The notes under the pieces: generated by a model | What the model saw: the letters and a program-made list of their open reading frames with translations, nothing else | What the model was told of the DNA's origin: nothing | Database searches by the model: none | Assembly (NCBI GenBank): GCA_032191485.1 | Contig: JAVDOI010000007.1 | Coordinates: 23,800,387 to 23,864,386, forward strand | DNA: 64,000 nucleotides | Reading direction: 5' to 3' | DNA from: Leptoclinus maculatus | Lineage: Eukaryota > Chordata > Actinopteri > Perciformes > Stichaeidae | Program-made: the position numbers and the translations under genes | Part shown: piece by piece, positions 49,747 to 64,000 of the stretch | Position numbering within the stretch: position 1 is the stretch's first letter | Layout of the letters: every line of letters starts with the position of its first letter

Positions 49747-51500
49747 AGCTTCTTAGTTAAGGAGCATTGTCTTGCATAAGTTGACAAACTGGATCAAGGC
49801 AAGTTTAACTTCCATGGTGACAGACATGTTTTGTTTCTGACATGACGTAATCGCAGCATCTGTTTTGCCTCATTAGTGCCTCTAAGGAAACGGTATTCAA
49901 TACTCACGAGAAGATGTATTAACACTTTCTCTACTGTAATAGCTCTCTGGTCATATACGAACACTGGTAACGTGACTTGTTTACACATTTAGTGGATGTT
50001 TTCTCGGCTGGTGTGGAAGATTTACTGGGATCTGTCTAATTGCTGGTAATATCTATTCACAGTTTAGTCTCCAACCATCCAGGAATGCTTGAAACCACAG
50101 TCAGAGGGGGCTGTGGGGAAGAATCACAGAGCTGCAGACTAGAGGGGAAAAATGTTGGCATGTCTCCACAGCCCAACAACCAGAGCCTTTTTTTTCTCTT
50201 ATCTTTTTCCCCCTCGCGCTCTGACATTTGCACAGGGCGTGATGTGAGCTGATTAACCGCTTTAGCCTTTACACTTCTGTGCTGTATGCCACGCTCTTAT
50301 TAGTGCACTGTTTGATTGCGCTATCTGGGATTTGTATTTTCCTATACCTTCGAAGTGACTCCTGAAATGAAAAAGAGCTATTACAGTAGTGGGCAGGGCA
50401 GCAACTTCCTTTGTAATTCTTGTTTTCTTGTCTTTTTTTTTTGGCATCCTCCTTATCAAGCGGTGTTTTAAAAATCAGTGGCTGGGTGTAACTCCTATCT
50501 GGTGAAGTAATAACATTAACTAAGATGACCTCAAAGTGAGCACATTGCCTGACAGAAATTACCAATTACCTCTCAGATGTTAACAATCAGGGCTCTGCCT
50601 TTCCCTCGTTCATCATTATAATGCAAATAGGCAAAATGTCTCATGCAATGTTTGTAGCACAGTATTTCTTCTCATGCATTTTGACCCAGCTACTAGCTGC
50701 CTGGATTAAGCTGACTGGCACTCTAATTCTCAGACTTTGAGTTTAGTGATGGATTATTTGTCTATGAGGGGATAAGCAGATCTTCCTTCCAATTTCCAAG
50801 CTGAGTCACACCCTCACCAAAACACTGTGGGCAATGGAAGTTAAACTCACGTAACATGATTGATGTTGTACTGCAAGAAATCATCTCTTCTCTGGAAATA
50901 TTTAGCGATATATACATTGAATCACAGTGCAAGGACGTCTGTGTTGCTGGATTAAAACCTTTTAAATACGCCTGGCTGTGTACTGTCTACAATCTGATGT
51001 TAGTTCTTCAATGTTCCTGTTTGATTTGTTCATTTCACAGACAGATTGTCCCAGAGGAGATGAGATGGGGCAGTTTGGTATGAGACAGTCTGACCAAACT
51101 CTGTGCATGGATAATGGTTGACGTGTGTGCTGTGTGATTTGATACTGTCTTAATAACCGTGCCATTATAACATTTGTACATTTCCCCTGTCCAATTCCTG
51201 TCATTTCTGATCCTGTCATCTCCTGTTTGTCCAGCAGTGGTCATGGCCCAGGTCCAACATACCCCCTACGCCGTACTGAACCCTCACAGAGTTTAAATAT
51301 AATTGAAGGCGAAGACTCTTTAAGTGACAGGTGGGTACCATGTGGTAACTGGTCCCCCTGGTCCAAGATGTGACGGCCAAGATGGCTCAAGGCTTCAAAA
51401 TGGTAATCAATAATCAATGGTTGACGTCACGATGTCTACGCCCACTTTGTATATACAGTCTATGGTTAAGGGTTAACAATGAAACGTTACAAACATCATT
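49747..51500. other. Intergenic sequence
   Basis: No gene or clear element is seen. About 51390-51475 (GACGTCACGATGTCTACGCC and GTATATACAGTCTATGGTTA) resembles a short dispersed teleost repeat. Confidence 0.6.
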
Positions 51501-51538
51501 AGAGAGAATGAACGTCACTCATTATTGTACAGTAAGAG

Positions 51539-54675
<3,137 letters not shown>

Positions 54676-55049
54676 AACTACAGTTTTAATTATATAAAGC
54701 CAAACAGTCACATACTATATCTAACGCCTTTACCAAGCCATTTACTGACCATTTATAGACTTCAATCTGGAATTCCTACTAGGCAGAAATAACCACTTCA
54801 GCCTCCTGAAATACACTTTTCTGATGGGTCCGGACAATAAGATTCATCTGGAACCAGTCAGTCCAAAGTCTGGGTCACCCCTCCCCCTTGGCAATGCCTG
54901 AGTGGAGACAGAGAGGTGAAGAACGGCAGTCAGAGAGACAGAAAGACACTAATGCAGAGGTATAAGAAAGGTGTACCAAAGAAATTACTTAATATCATGC
55001 ACATTACGTAGCTACTAAGAGAGAGACTTTTTTGTGGAGCATGTCTATG

Positions 55050-55797
55050 TTTTCACAGCCCAATGTTCCCTCAACCCTATATTTTTTCAGCCCCATGTTC
55101 CCTCAATCCAATGTTCCTTCAACCCTTTGTTCCCTCGGCCCTCCCTCAATCCTATGTTCAGCAAGCACTGTGATCCCTCAACTCTATATGTTCCCTCAGC
55201 ACTGTGTCATCTCAACCCTATGTTCCCTCAACCCTATGTTCCCTTAATCCTCTGTTCCATCAACCCTATGTTCCCTCAGCCCTATGTTACCTCAACTCTA
55301 TGTTCCATCAGCCCTATGTTACCTCAACCCTCTGTTCCCTCAACCCTATGTTCCCTTAATCCTATGTTCCCTCAGCCCTATGTTCCCTCAGCCCTATGTT
55401 ACCTCAACCCTATGTTACCTCAACCCTATGTTCCATCAACCCATGTTCCCTTAATCCTATGTTCCCTCAGCCCTATGTTACCTCAACTCTATGTTCCATC
55501 AGCCCTATGTTACCTCAACCCTCTGTTCCCTCAACCCTATGTTCCCTTAATCCTATGTTCCCTCAGCCCTATGTTCCCTCAGCCCTATGTTCCATCAACC
55601 CTTTGTTACCTCAACCCTATGTTCCATCAACCCTATGTACCCTCACCCCTATGTTACCTCAACCCTATGTTCCATCAGCCCTATGTTCCCTCACCCCTAT
55701 GTTACCTCAACCCTATGTTCCATCAGCCCTATGTTCCCTCACCCCTATGTTACCTCAACCCTATGTTCCATCAACCCTATGTTCCCTCAGCCCTATG
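55050..55797. repeat. 16-bp minisatellite, about 45 units
   Basis: Tandem units of CCTATGTTCCCTCAAC and variants (TTACCTCAAC, TTCCATCAGC, TTCCCTTAAT). Because 16 is not a multiple of three and no unit carries a stop in any + frame, long open frames arise in all three + frames, the largest covering 55034-55924. Every three units (48 bp) give a 16-residue repeat of the type QPYVPSTLCSLNPMFP. Higher-order copies are visible: a 48-bp block repeated about three times at 55630-55780, and a block of over 120 bp repeated about 191 bp apart (55271 and 55462). There is no sign that it is expressed. Confidence 0.93.
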
Positions 55798-55924
55798 TCT
55801 ATCTGATGGCTCCACCAGTGTTTCAGAAATGATTTCCATAAAAACACGCCTTAGCGCTATAGTGGCCATGTTTTCATCAGCTTCAAAACCCTTTCGCTTC
55901 CGTATTTTTGTTGACATCTATTAA

Positions 55925-56640
55925 TTAAACTATTTGCTGACATGTCAAACACTGATTTTGAATTTAGGCAACACATGTTATACTGACAACATCTGTAAAC
56001 TGTGGACTGTTTATTCTCAAATGGCTTTGATTCAGAATGAATGTTCAAGCTTTGAAGAGATATGACTCATCGTTGTCTTGGGAGTCGTACTTTCCCACTT
56101 CCCCACATATGTGTCAGTTTATAATAGTTTTTCAATAAATGTTGGCATTTTATGGGAGTTTCTTATTTGAAAACAAATTCTCACATGACCTGGGTTTGAA
56201 ATGTAATGTGTAATATATGGCCAGAATTTTTGTTTTAAACATTCAAAAAGTAAATTAACAATATCACCAGAATATGAAGAAGTTACATTGTTGGCAATAT
56301 GTCAAAGACATCTATGTATTGTGTTGTAGAGATACCGACTGAATTTAGCAAATAACTAACTAGTGGGGGCCCTTACTTTCTTGTAATACCACTTCTGCCC
56401 CGACTCCCCGTCCAATAAGCAAACTTTCTGTGACTCCCACCACACACAGATGGCTTAAGTAACCTATAAGCCGACGATGTGAAGATCATAAGATAACAGT
56501 GTTATTTTGACCGGCTCTCAGAGTTTCATCAGTTTGGTAAAGTTTGACGTTGCCCTGCTCTTAGTTAGTAGTTGGCTTTTATACTGATTGTAAATTTAGA
56601 TTGTATAGACCCAGTAGGAGAGATGAAATGCTTCCCCCTA
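55925..56640. other. Intergenic sequence
   Basis: A/T-rich sequence with no recognised gene or repeat. Confidence 0.6.
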
Positions 56641-57218
56641 TTTCTTTGGAGCAGGTGGCTCGGTATTACACGTTGCACATATAATGGGCACTAGTAGATA
56701 TTGCTTCATTTTACGAGGTTACAAGCTAAACACGTTGGGAACATCTGCAATAAGGAGTTATCTGGGTGTAGTGGCGGCGCGTGGTTGGGCTCAGCTGCAG
56801 AGGGGACAGAGTGGGGGAGTGGTCCAGGGAACGGTGCCGAGAAGAGGCTTAATTAGTCGCAGCTGAAGTCAATCTGGAATTGTGTGTCTTTCTCCTATAT
56901 AACCGCTAGTAGGGTTGGAGCGGACAGGAGACACAGGCTGGGGATGGACTGAGAGGACGACAGAGCCTCCCGACAGAGCCTCCCGACAGAGCCTCCCGAC
57001 AGAGCCTCCCGACAGAGCCTCCCGACAGAGTCTCCCGACAGAGCCTCCCGACAGAGTCGTACACGGCGGGTGCGCTCGGAGGCTCTGCAGGAGAGCGCAC
57101 GGCCGCGACCAGCCTGAGCCCTAAGTCTCAATAAAGAACATTAAGCAGTACGATCGGTGTGTACTAGTGTCATTGTGCTGGGAGAGCCCACGGTGGTAAC
57201 ACGTTCCTGTTACACTGG
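56640..57218 (+). mobile_element. Solo-LTR-like block
   Basis: A G/C-richer block in A/T-rich surroundings with the layout of a retroelement LTR: a TATA box (CCTATATAACC, about 56895-56905), a transcribed-looking segment with a 13-bp tandem repeat, AATAAA about 230 nt downstream (57130-57135), and an end in CCTGTTACA (about 57210). No internal gag or pol sequence follows, and no primer-binding site is clear, so it would be a solo LTR. The 5' border is not defined. Confidence 0.45.
56957..57057. repeat. 13-bp minisatellite, about 8 units
   Basis: Tandem copies of CCTCCCGACAGAG, nearly identical; one unit has TCTCCCGACAGAG. It lies between the TATA box and AATAAA of the LTR-like block. Confidence 0.93.
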
Positions 57219-59870
57219 ATAATCCTATTTGTCTCTGCATAAAACTAAATGAGAAAAATACTTACCATGACATCTCTGGAAAGGTTGACATAACACTTTT
57301 TCATGATTATAACTCGTATTGGTGATACAGTAAAGGGACAATAACTACCCCCAAAGACTGGCAGCGCCAGGATTCCTCTCCCAAACTAACACAAATCTGG
57401 TCTGAATGTTGGCTTTTGGCCCTGCTGGGACGTTGGCCCCAGCAGCAAGCAGTAGAAGCAGAAGAAGGAGGGATTACCAAACCCACCATGTGTGTTGATT
57501 CGACCATCTGTTGCCTTTGTTTCCTCCTAATGCTCGAGGAGGAGGACGCTGTAATCCTCTGCACCGTGGAGGTCAAGACCATGTCACTCCAGTCAGTCCA
57601 GGATGGAGACAACAATCCCGTCTGGTCATCCATGAAAGTGATAGTAATGACAAATGTAACTCAAGAATCCCTTTTACTGCTTTACATACAGACCAAATAC
57701 TTGAGGGAATCTTCCATAGAAATGACTGGGAAATTTGAGTCTTTGAGTCTTGACATGTTTGAAAAAGTGTGATTCATGTCTGCAGTCAAACAGTTAAACC
57801 TAAACACATTCGCTTCTGTGCTCTGCAGCTCAGACTGAGTTTTCATTAAGGGAAGCAAATGAGGACTCTGGGCACGTCGTGTCCTCTGAGGCATCCTGTC
57901 CAGGGGCTGGAGGTGCACTTTTCCTCCCCAGGCTATGCAGACATGAAACTGCTCCTTCCCTTTGCTCAGCATCTTGTTTTTTGATTTTTTTATTCTTTTA
58001 TGGACATCTGCTGGCACTTTGGGCCATAACGCTTTTACCATGTGCCCCAGCAGCAGCAGCAGCAGCATTGCAGACCTGAAAGAAATCTACACTTTTCCCC
58101 CTTTAGACGAGCCAGGTGTGTTGCATTGGAAGTTACGGGCATGAAGACGAGTGAAGAATGTGCTCAGTAATGTAAATGTGAATCGCAACATGGCGCCCAA
58201 GCATGATCAGACCAGTAGCAACAGGGTATTTTGAGGTTTTTTTTTTAATGATAAAACAATTTTAGCACCAAGCTGGAGCAGTATCAACAACTGTTCCCTT
58301 CTGGAAAAGAGGTAGTTAGCTCATCCAGGCTTCAGCTGTGTCTGATGGAAAAAGCTTAAAAGGAGGCAAAGTTGACCGGTTTTCATCTCCCCCACTTCCT
58401 CGCTCACACGAACTGGGTTGCTGCGGAGAAGTGCACTGTTAGCATTACTTTGGCAACAACTTAAGGTCTTGGAACTTTTTCCAAGGTGTCATTTTACTAC
58501 CATTGAGGCCTTTTTGCTGCACTAGTACTCTGTGGTGTACAATATAGAAGTGTGTGGAAGGCAAACTTAATTTGTCTGTAAATACCGTTTAAATCTGCTT
58601 TCACCACCCCGTTAAGTGTGCGGATTTATGGTGCAAATTTAGATATTCGCTCTCCCGTCAGTGTCGGGTTTTCTAAGTGAACTTGATGACGCCTCCTCCT
58701 GGCACATATCATGAAGGTGACATCACCGCGCCGTTCCTGTTGCATATACCAAAACCCGAGAAAGCCGGAAACATTACCATCAGACACAGGCGTTGGGTTC
58801 AAATAGAAACATCTGGATTTTTTTTTTCTTTTTAAAGTTGAAAAGATTGGACGTGCATCTGTAAAGTACACCTTGTTCTTGACAAACAGTAGAGCAACTG
58901 TGAGTCTTTAGCATCACTAATATGTCAACGCGACGGAGATGAACTGTTACTATAATGGTACAAACCAAAGACACCTGCTGTTAGGGTTAAAACAGAAGAG
59001 GGAGCTCAATGGTATTTAGATCCATGCCAACGCCTCATTCACTTCAACAACGGAGCTGTTGATTTTGAGCTGTCCAAATGAAAAGTTTGCTTCCAAAACA
59101 TCTGGAACAGATTAAAGAGGAAAGCCGGGATTTCTCTTTAACATATTGTACTAGATTACAGTTTGGCATTCATTGGATGTATCCAAGAATTAACCCAGCA
59201 GGAGAGCTTCACTCAAATCAGGAAACTTTCAATAAAATATTCGTTGACAAAAATGAACATATGAGGATGTGTGTTAACTGTTTCCTACACATCCATACAG
59301 TTAAAGAACAGGTTCTGTTTTTTATGAACAAGGATAAACATATGCTATCTCATAAGTTGAAATAAGTATAGTACGAAATTCAGATTTAGCGCACTGCGAG
59401 ATAACGCTGTCACTCTCCCTTTCTGTGTGTGTTGTTATACGAGCCTCTCTGTGCTTTTTTAACGTAGCCGGTCCGGCCGCGTGTCTGTGTTAGTGAATGT
59501 GAGTCCCAGTGTGGTTGCCCCACCGGGCTGGCTAATCACCACCGCTCTGTACTGCGCTCATACGATGGTTACTGCCAATAACGCCGCCCTGTTACTTGCA
59601 CTGTTCTTTCTGTTAGCACCGTTAGCTGCTAACCGTCGGTCCAGCTGTCGCCATGTTCAAAATTAATTAATATGAAACAATACTCAGAGGGTGCTGCCAT
59701 GCTAGCAACTCTGTTAGATAGATAGATATATCGACAAAAAATACATTTGAAAAACTCAACAGCAATGTCTCTTTCCAGAAATCACGACCCGGTTACAATC
59801 CTGAGTCCTTGTTGTGATCAGTTTCATAAAGGAACTATGGTTGAAAGAAAATAGTTCCAACATGAAACTG
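57219..59870. other. Intergenic sequence
   Basis: Open frames on both strands at 57307-58068 show no family signature and are not supported as genes. A short (CAG)n run lies at about 58050-58066. Confidence 0.6.
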
Positions 59871-59879
59871 TTGTATTTT

Positions 59880-60170
59880 TGATTTTGGGGGTTAGCTGTC
59901 ACTTTAAGTGTTCACAAAAGTTAGAAGAATGCATCGTCTAGGGACCATGAATATCAGTAGCAAATGCCAAAGTAATCCATCAAGTAGTTGTCTAGATATT
60001 TTAGTCAAAAACCGAAACGAATAACCTCTCTGGTGGTCCTGGAGGAACAGTTAGGGGATCACAAGCCTCAGTAGCTGTGGGGAAACATGAGTGTCTGCAC
60101 AAAATGTCATGGCAACCCATCCAACAGTTGTTGAGATATTTCAGTCTGAACCAACTGTCTGACAATGCCA
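59880..60170. repeat. Interspersed-repeat fragment (teleost type)
   Basis: The run AGGGACCATGAATATCAGTA and, later, TCATGGCAACCCATCCAACA with GTTGTTGAGATATTTCAGTC matches a dispersed teleost repeat I recall. Borders are approximate. Confidence 0.55.
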
Positions 60171-61997
60171 GCCACAGCGTTACCATGGCTAAAAACACAG
60201 GAAGAAATGCTTTCTGGCCAACTAAACAGATAATAGACCTAACAGATTGCCCACTCCAACCCAACCTTGATGGAATTCTGCTCTATTCAGACTCATAGCG
60301 AGATGTGCGCACATTTCTCCTGTGTGTCATTCATTTTGGTACGTCAATGTGTTCTTTTGTTTGAGCGTACACAGAACTTTGGATAGCAGCTTCTGGCTGT
60401 CCTTGTGTTGGTTATATTCAGGACAAACTGTTTATGTGTGTCATCACAAATATCCTCGTGTACTAAGTATGGGAAGAAATATGACAACAGTACGGAAAAC
60501 AAACGCTCATTGGCTAAAGCGGGTGAATGTTTCAGTGTCCCAGATTTTCTTCAGTGGTTCTTTGGTAAATTGTTGTTCATGCTTAAGAGAGGAGTTATAT
60601 GGGTAACTGTAAATGAAAGATGACGCTCGCATGTTCCAACTATAAAACAGACTACTTGAGCAGTCTAGATATAACGTCTGCGTGGAAACAAACTCACAAT
60701 ATTGCTGTGCAAATCCACAAAGATGAGAAAGACAGCATGCGATCACCATCATTACTTTTATTAACATTTTTAGGTCCCCTTCCCTTAAATCAAGTGACGA
60801 ATTACTTACGGAAAAATCACCATCTGTTATTTCAGAGAGTGAAACTAAAGCATAGAGTTCCTGCAACTCACCCGGTCACACATCCATGTCAACAAACAGT
60901 CACCTGTGTAAAATGCCTGGCGTTCAACTTGTCATTATGAAACCTAATTGAGCACCTCTTTGAATGTTTTTTTGTTCTTTTGCACCTTGCATGTCTTTCA
61001 TTTGCCCAAAATCTGTCTTCTCATTTGGTGTCCTTTACAGTTTCTTTGTGGAATGTTTTTTTTTTTTTTTCCAAACGCTCCCTTCACATTTTCCTCAGAG
61101 TAGAACAGATTCAATTACAAAACCAGAGAGCACATTCAATTTCACTTCAAAAACAGAGTAAAAAAAAAAAAAAAGGAAGCCCAGTAGAAAATGTCTGACT
61201 TCTTTGGTCTCGGAGAAACGGCGATGAGTGCAAATGCTGACAGAAAAAAAAAAAATGCTGAAGTATGAAAAGCAAAGGGTTGTTCAAAAATAACCATAAA
61301 CAAACACCACATGTAGACAGCAAAGAGTTAAAGGCTGCAGATGTGGACTGAACAGTACCGGGTAACTGAGACACTCATATCTGAGTCACACACACACACA
61401 CACACAGACCATTTGTTTACTGAGAAACCTGCACTGAATCAGCACTTCTTTGTTGAGAGAGAACCATAATGAGGCTCTAACTTCACATTTTGAATCTCAC
61501 AAACACACCCGGCAGAGATGTCACAAAAATAATGTTTCCTTTTCACGTTTCATCCACACCACTGAGAGATCAATCCCTCTTCCATCAAAAATGAAGAATC
61601 AGTGTCCCACAACTGAGGAATAAACACTGGCTTGAGGAGAAGCGTGTCAAGCTCACAAAAACATTCCCTGTACTTCTTGAGGTAATGCTTATAATTGCAT
61701 AACGCAGACTCCACATAAATACGTTAACACGACGCTTAAGATAGTCTCGTCAAAACCGCAAGTAGCCATGAATTTTGTTTCTCTCTTGTTAAACAGGATG
61801 AGTAATGTTACTGGAACATCTCTAATTTAGTTATAAACATCCCATTCAAGCAGTGAAGAGCGGGACTCGGATTCTCACAGTCATTTGAAACTCATCCAGT
61901 GGGGCGAAATTAGTACACTAAATGTGAGAATCACTGTGATCACAGCTGGAAGGAGAGCATTAAGGTATTATTAAATAAAGGAAAAGTGTCTTGGCTT
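60171..61997. other. Intergenic sequence
   Basis: No gene is recognised. Poly-A/T runs lie at 61056-61071, 61160-61174 and 61245-61256, and a short CA run at 61387-61406. Confidence 0.6.
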
Positions 61998-62345
61998 GTT
62001 AGCTTAGCTTAGCATAATGCCTGGAAACAGGGGGAGACTTCATTTTTTTAATCCGTACAAAACCCAAGTGTAAAAAATGACAAGTTGCGGTTTTACTGGG
62101 TGTAAACCACGTATTGAAGTTTTTACACTGTGTTTTTTGTACAGGTTAAACAAACGAAATATAACATTTTTAATTAGTGAGTATTAGATAAGATTTGAAC
62201 AGAGCCAGGCTAGCTGCTTCCAACTCTTTCCAGTCATCATGCTAAGCTAAGCTAAGCTAACCATCTGCTAGCTGTAGCTTTATAATCAACGGACAGACAT
62301 CAGAGTGGCACCGATCTTCTCATCAAACTCATGGCACGAAAGCGA
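61998..62345. mobile_element. Second copy of the inverted-repeat element (truncated ends)
   Basis: The left part GTTAGCTTAGCTTAGCATAA, then GCCTGGAAACAGGGGGA, is mirrored by TTTCCAGTCATCATGCTAAG then CTAAGCTAAGCTAAC at about 62228-62262. The centre has GTACAGGTTAAACAAACG. It is the same family as 40243-41267 but lacks the outer ends. Confidence 0.65.
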
Positions 62346-63614
62346 AGAAGCGTATATTAGTTATTATGGCTACAGGGTATATAGATGATCGGGATGATAT
62401 AATGTGGTTTTATTTGTGCATTAGATGTTGTTTTAAAATACTTGATATCAGCATTAAATCATACTGTTGTTTGACCACAAATCTCTAATAACAGGAAGAA
62501 TTTGGTCTTTGGTCAACTAAACGATTTAAACACTGAAATGTCAACTTGATGTTCTGCTTCACAAAACCACTTAATACACTTCAGCTGCCTGACTTTCAAT
62601 TTTATACTAGTTGGCTTGATAAACCTGCTGCAACATGAAATAATATATATTTCTTTGTTTTCCACCGTGAAAAAGGGAATTGATCAGCGCAGTAGTTGAC
62701 TCATTTCACTCGCTCACCCACACATAATCACACACACACACACACAGACACACAAAGACACACACTAGTGTATGAAAACATGTGCAAACTTGTTTCTAAA
62801 TGCAACTCATTCCCCCAATAAATCTCAAGCCATTCTACAGAACAATGGCCTATTTAAAAATATTCCATCCGATCGCTTCAGATCCTTAAAGGCACTTAAT
62901 GCATGGAAATCGCAAGAAAACAAACTGATTTGTGCAGTTTAAGTAAGTCTTCCACATGGTGCACAGTTAAGGCAGACATCTGTGACTTGTACTAAGAGTA
63001 CAAGTCACAGATAGCAATTTCAATGCAGTGAACACTTGAGCAAGGGGAGCACTCAACAAGAGGATGGTGAAAGTATGCAGTGCACTTGTTTGGCCAGAAA
63101 TACAATCTTTTCCAAGAAGAAAAATCTGTGACTGGATTGTTTATCAGATGTTGGTAAATGAACCAAAATATATGGGGGGGGGGTTCAAGAAATTAGAAAC
63201 AAAGTGAAGTGCATGATGTTGGAGAGAAGGGGACAATTTCAAAACAGGACCCGTTTCATGGTATTACACTTTAGAACAATCAACTACAGATTCGCTATGA
63301 ATCCGGAACCTATATTCTTATTTTATTGTTTCAAACACCTTAAATTATGTCAAATTAACAATGTGCTGTGTCATTGCCTATGGGATGTGTATTTCAGGAA
63401 TGACCAGGTACAGTAGGTGACTTTGAATCCATCAAAGGGAAAGACTGACTGGCTTTGTCTTTCTAACTATTGCTTAACTTATCTGCAAGTCTTTTCCAAC
63501 TGAACCAAACATGACGAACACAGAACGCCTTGATAAAAGAGTAACGACTTGGATCTTCCTTTCTTGTTTTTTTTTTTTTTTTGGCATCTTGAACTGGACA
63601 GCAGTTCGGTGTCT
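62346..63614 (-). other. SNX33 3' flank and 3'UTR
   Basis: On the - strand this lies downstream of the SNX33 stop. Candidate polyadenylation signals (AATAAA on -) are at 63322-63327 and 62409-62414, so the 3'UTR may be about 0.3 or 1.2 kb. It contains a CA-rich run (62731-62767) and a perfect hairpin at 62978-63012. Confidence 0.5.
62978..63012. repeat. Perfect inverted repeat, 16-bp arms, 3-nt loop
   Basis: ATCTGTGACTTGTACT (62978-62993), spacer AAG, then AGTACAAGTCACAGAT (62997-63012). The arms are exact reverse complements. It can fold as a hairpin in RNA from either strand and lies about 600 nt downstream of the SNX33 stop. Confidence 0.95.
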
Positions 63615-63868
63615 TTACAGACAGTCGTACATGTGCAGGGTGCGCTCCAGTTGCTGGACAACACGCTGGTAAAAGGCGATCTGCTCCGTGAGGTAGGCCT
63701 GCATCATGTCTTTGAAGTCCACCTCTCTCTGCTGGTGGAAGTGGCTCATCTCTGCCTGGAGGGCGAACCCGACCGTCCGGCAGCGTTTCCTAATGCCGTC
63801 GGCCTCGCCCTGGTCCATCTTCCCTTCGTCGCTCATCCGCTGGCTCTCCTTCACCTTGGCAAAGGCAC
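63615..63868 (-). CDS. SNX33: SNX33-like sorting nexin, last exon (C-terminal BAR domain)
   Basis: On the - strand, acceptor CTTCTTAACCCAAG|GTGCC opens a 254-nt terminal exon, phase 1 in, ending in TAA (63615-63617). It encodes GAFAKVKESQRMSDEGKMDQ and later VGFALQAEMSHFHQQREVDF and IAFYQRVVQQLERTLHMYD, the last helix of the BAR domain in the SH3-PX-BAR nexins (SNX9, SNX18, SNX33). This family remodels membranes in endocytosis through dynamin and WASP. The position beside CSPG4, convergent as I recall in human, favours SNX33 over SNX9 or SNX18. The rest of the gene lies beyond the right edge. Confidence 0.82.
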
Positions 63869-64000
63869 CTTGGGTTAAGAAGAAAAGTTATATTATTCAA
63901 AAGATCTGTTATATTCCAATCACAAAAAGGCGGTGACATTTTTGTTAAACCAACTATCATTGGCGCGGAGGCATAAAAAATCTCGAGTGGTATGAGGTCA

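Noticed and set aside
57307..58068. Overlapping open frames on both strands (108, 118 and 128 codons)
   Set aside because: None has family motifs, and both strands are open by chance.

Overview
This is vertebrate, almost certainly teleost, genomic DNA. It has spliced genes with consensus GT-AG borders, long dinucleotide microsatellites and several interspersed repeats of kinds I recall from percomorph fishes. The window is dominated by one gene, the orthologue of CSPG4 (NG2 chondroitin sulfate proteoglycan) on the + strand. The last exon of an SNX33-like sorting nexin lies on the - strand at the right edge. The two genes converge tail to tail, the arrangement I recall for CSPG4 and SNX33 in human.

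Layout: 1-8.5 kb is non-coding with no gene I can support. A possible promoter and signal-peptide exon lie at 8.5-8.7 kb, but this call is tentative. Ten CSPG4 exons (numbered 2 to 11) follow at 14385-14548, 16043-19591, 20938-21126, 21307-21582, 24609-24785, 33447-33645, 33799-33930, 34793-34953, 36711-36894 and 37787-39654. All ten join in frame without a stop and give 2,298 complete codons plus the codon split at the exon 1/2 border, close to the roughly 2,320 residues of mammalian NG2. They encode two laminin-G domains, the CSPG repeats, one transmembrane helix and a cytoplasmic tail ending QYWV. A 3'UTR of about 2.6 kb contains a nested pair of inverted-repeat elements and probably ends at AATAAA 42260-42265.

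From 42.3 to 63.6 kb lies repeat-rich intergenic DNA. It holds GT microsatellites, a GA microsatellite with duplicated interruptions, a 16-bp minisatellite open in reading frame, a solo-LTR-like block with an internal 13-bp repeat, several teleost interspersed repeats, and a perfect 16-bp-arm hairpin at 62978-63012 on the downstream side of SNX33.

The most interesting observations are a 121-nt CT microsatellite serving as the pyrimidine tract of a CSPG4 splice acceptor, the apparent loss of the mammalian Ser-Gly chondroitin-sulfate attachment site and of the proline after the ERK-site threonine, the perfect hairpin by SNX33, and the in-frame minisatellite. I saw no sign of a wholly new multi-gene system. 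Family identities and repeat-family names come from memory, not from a database search.
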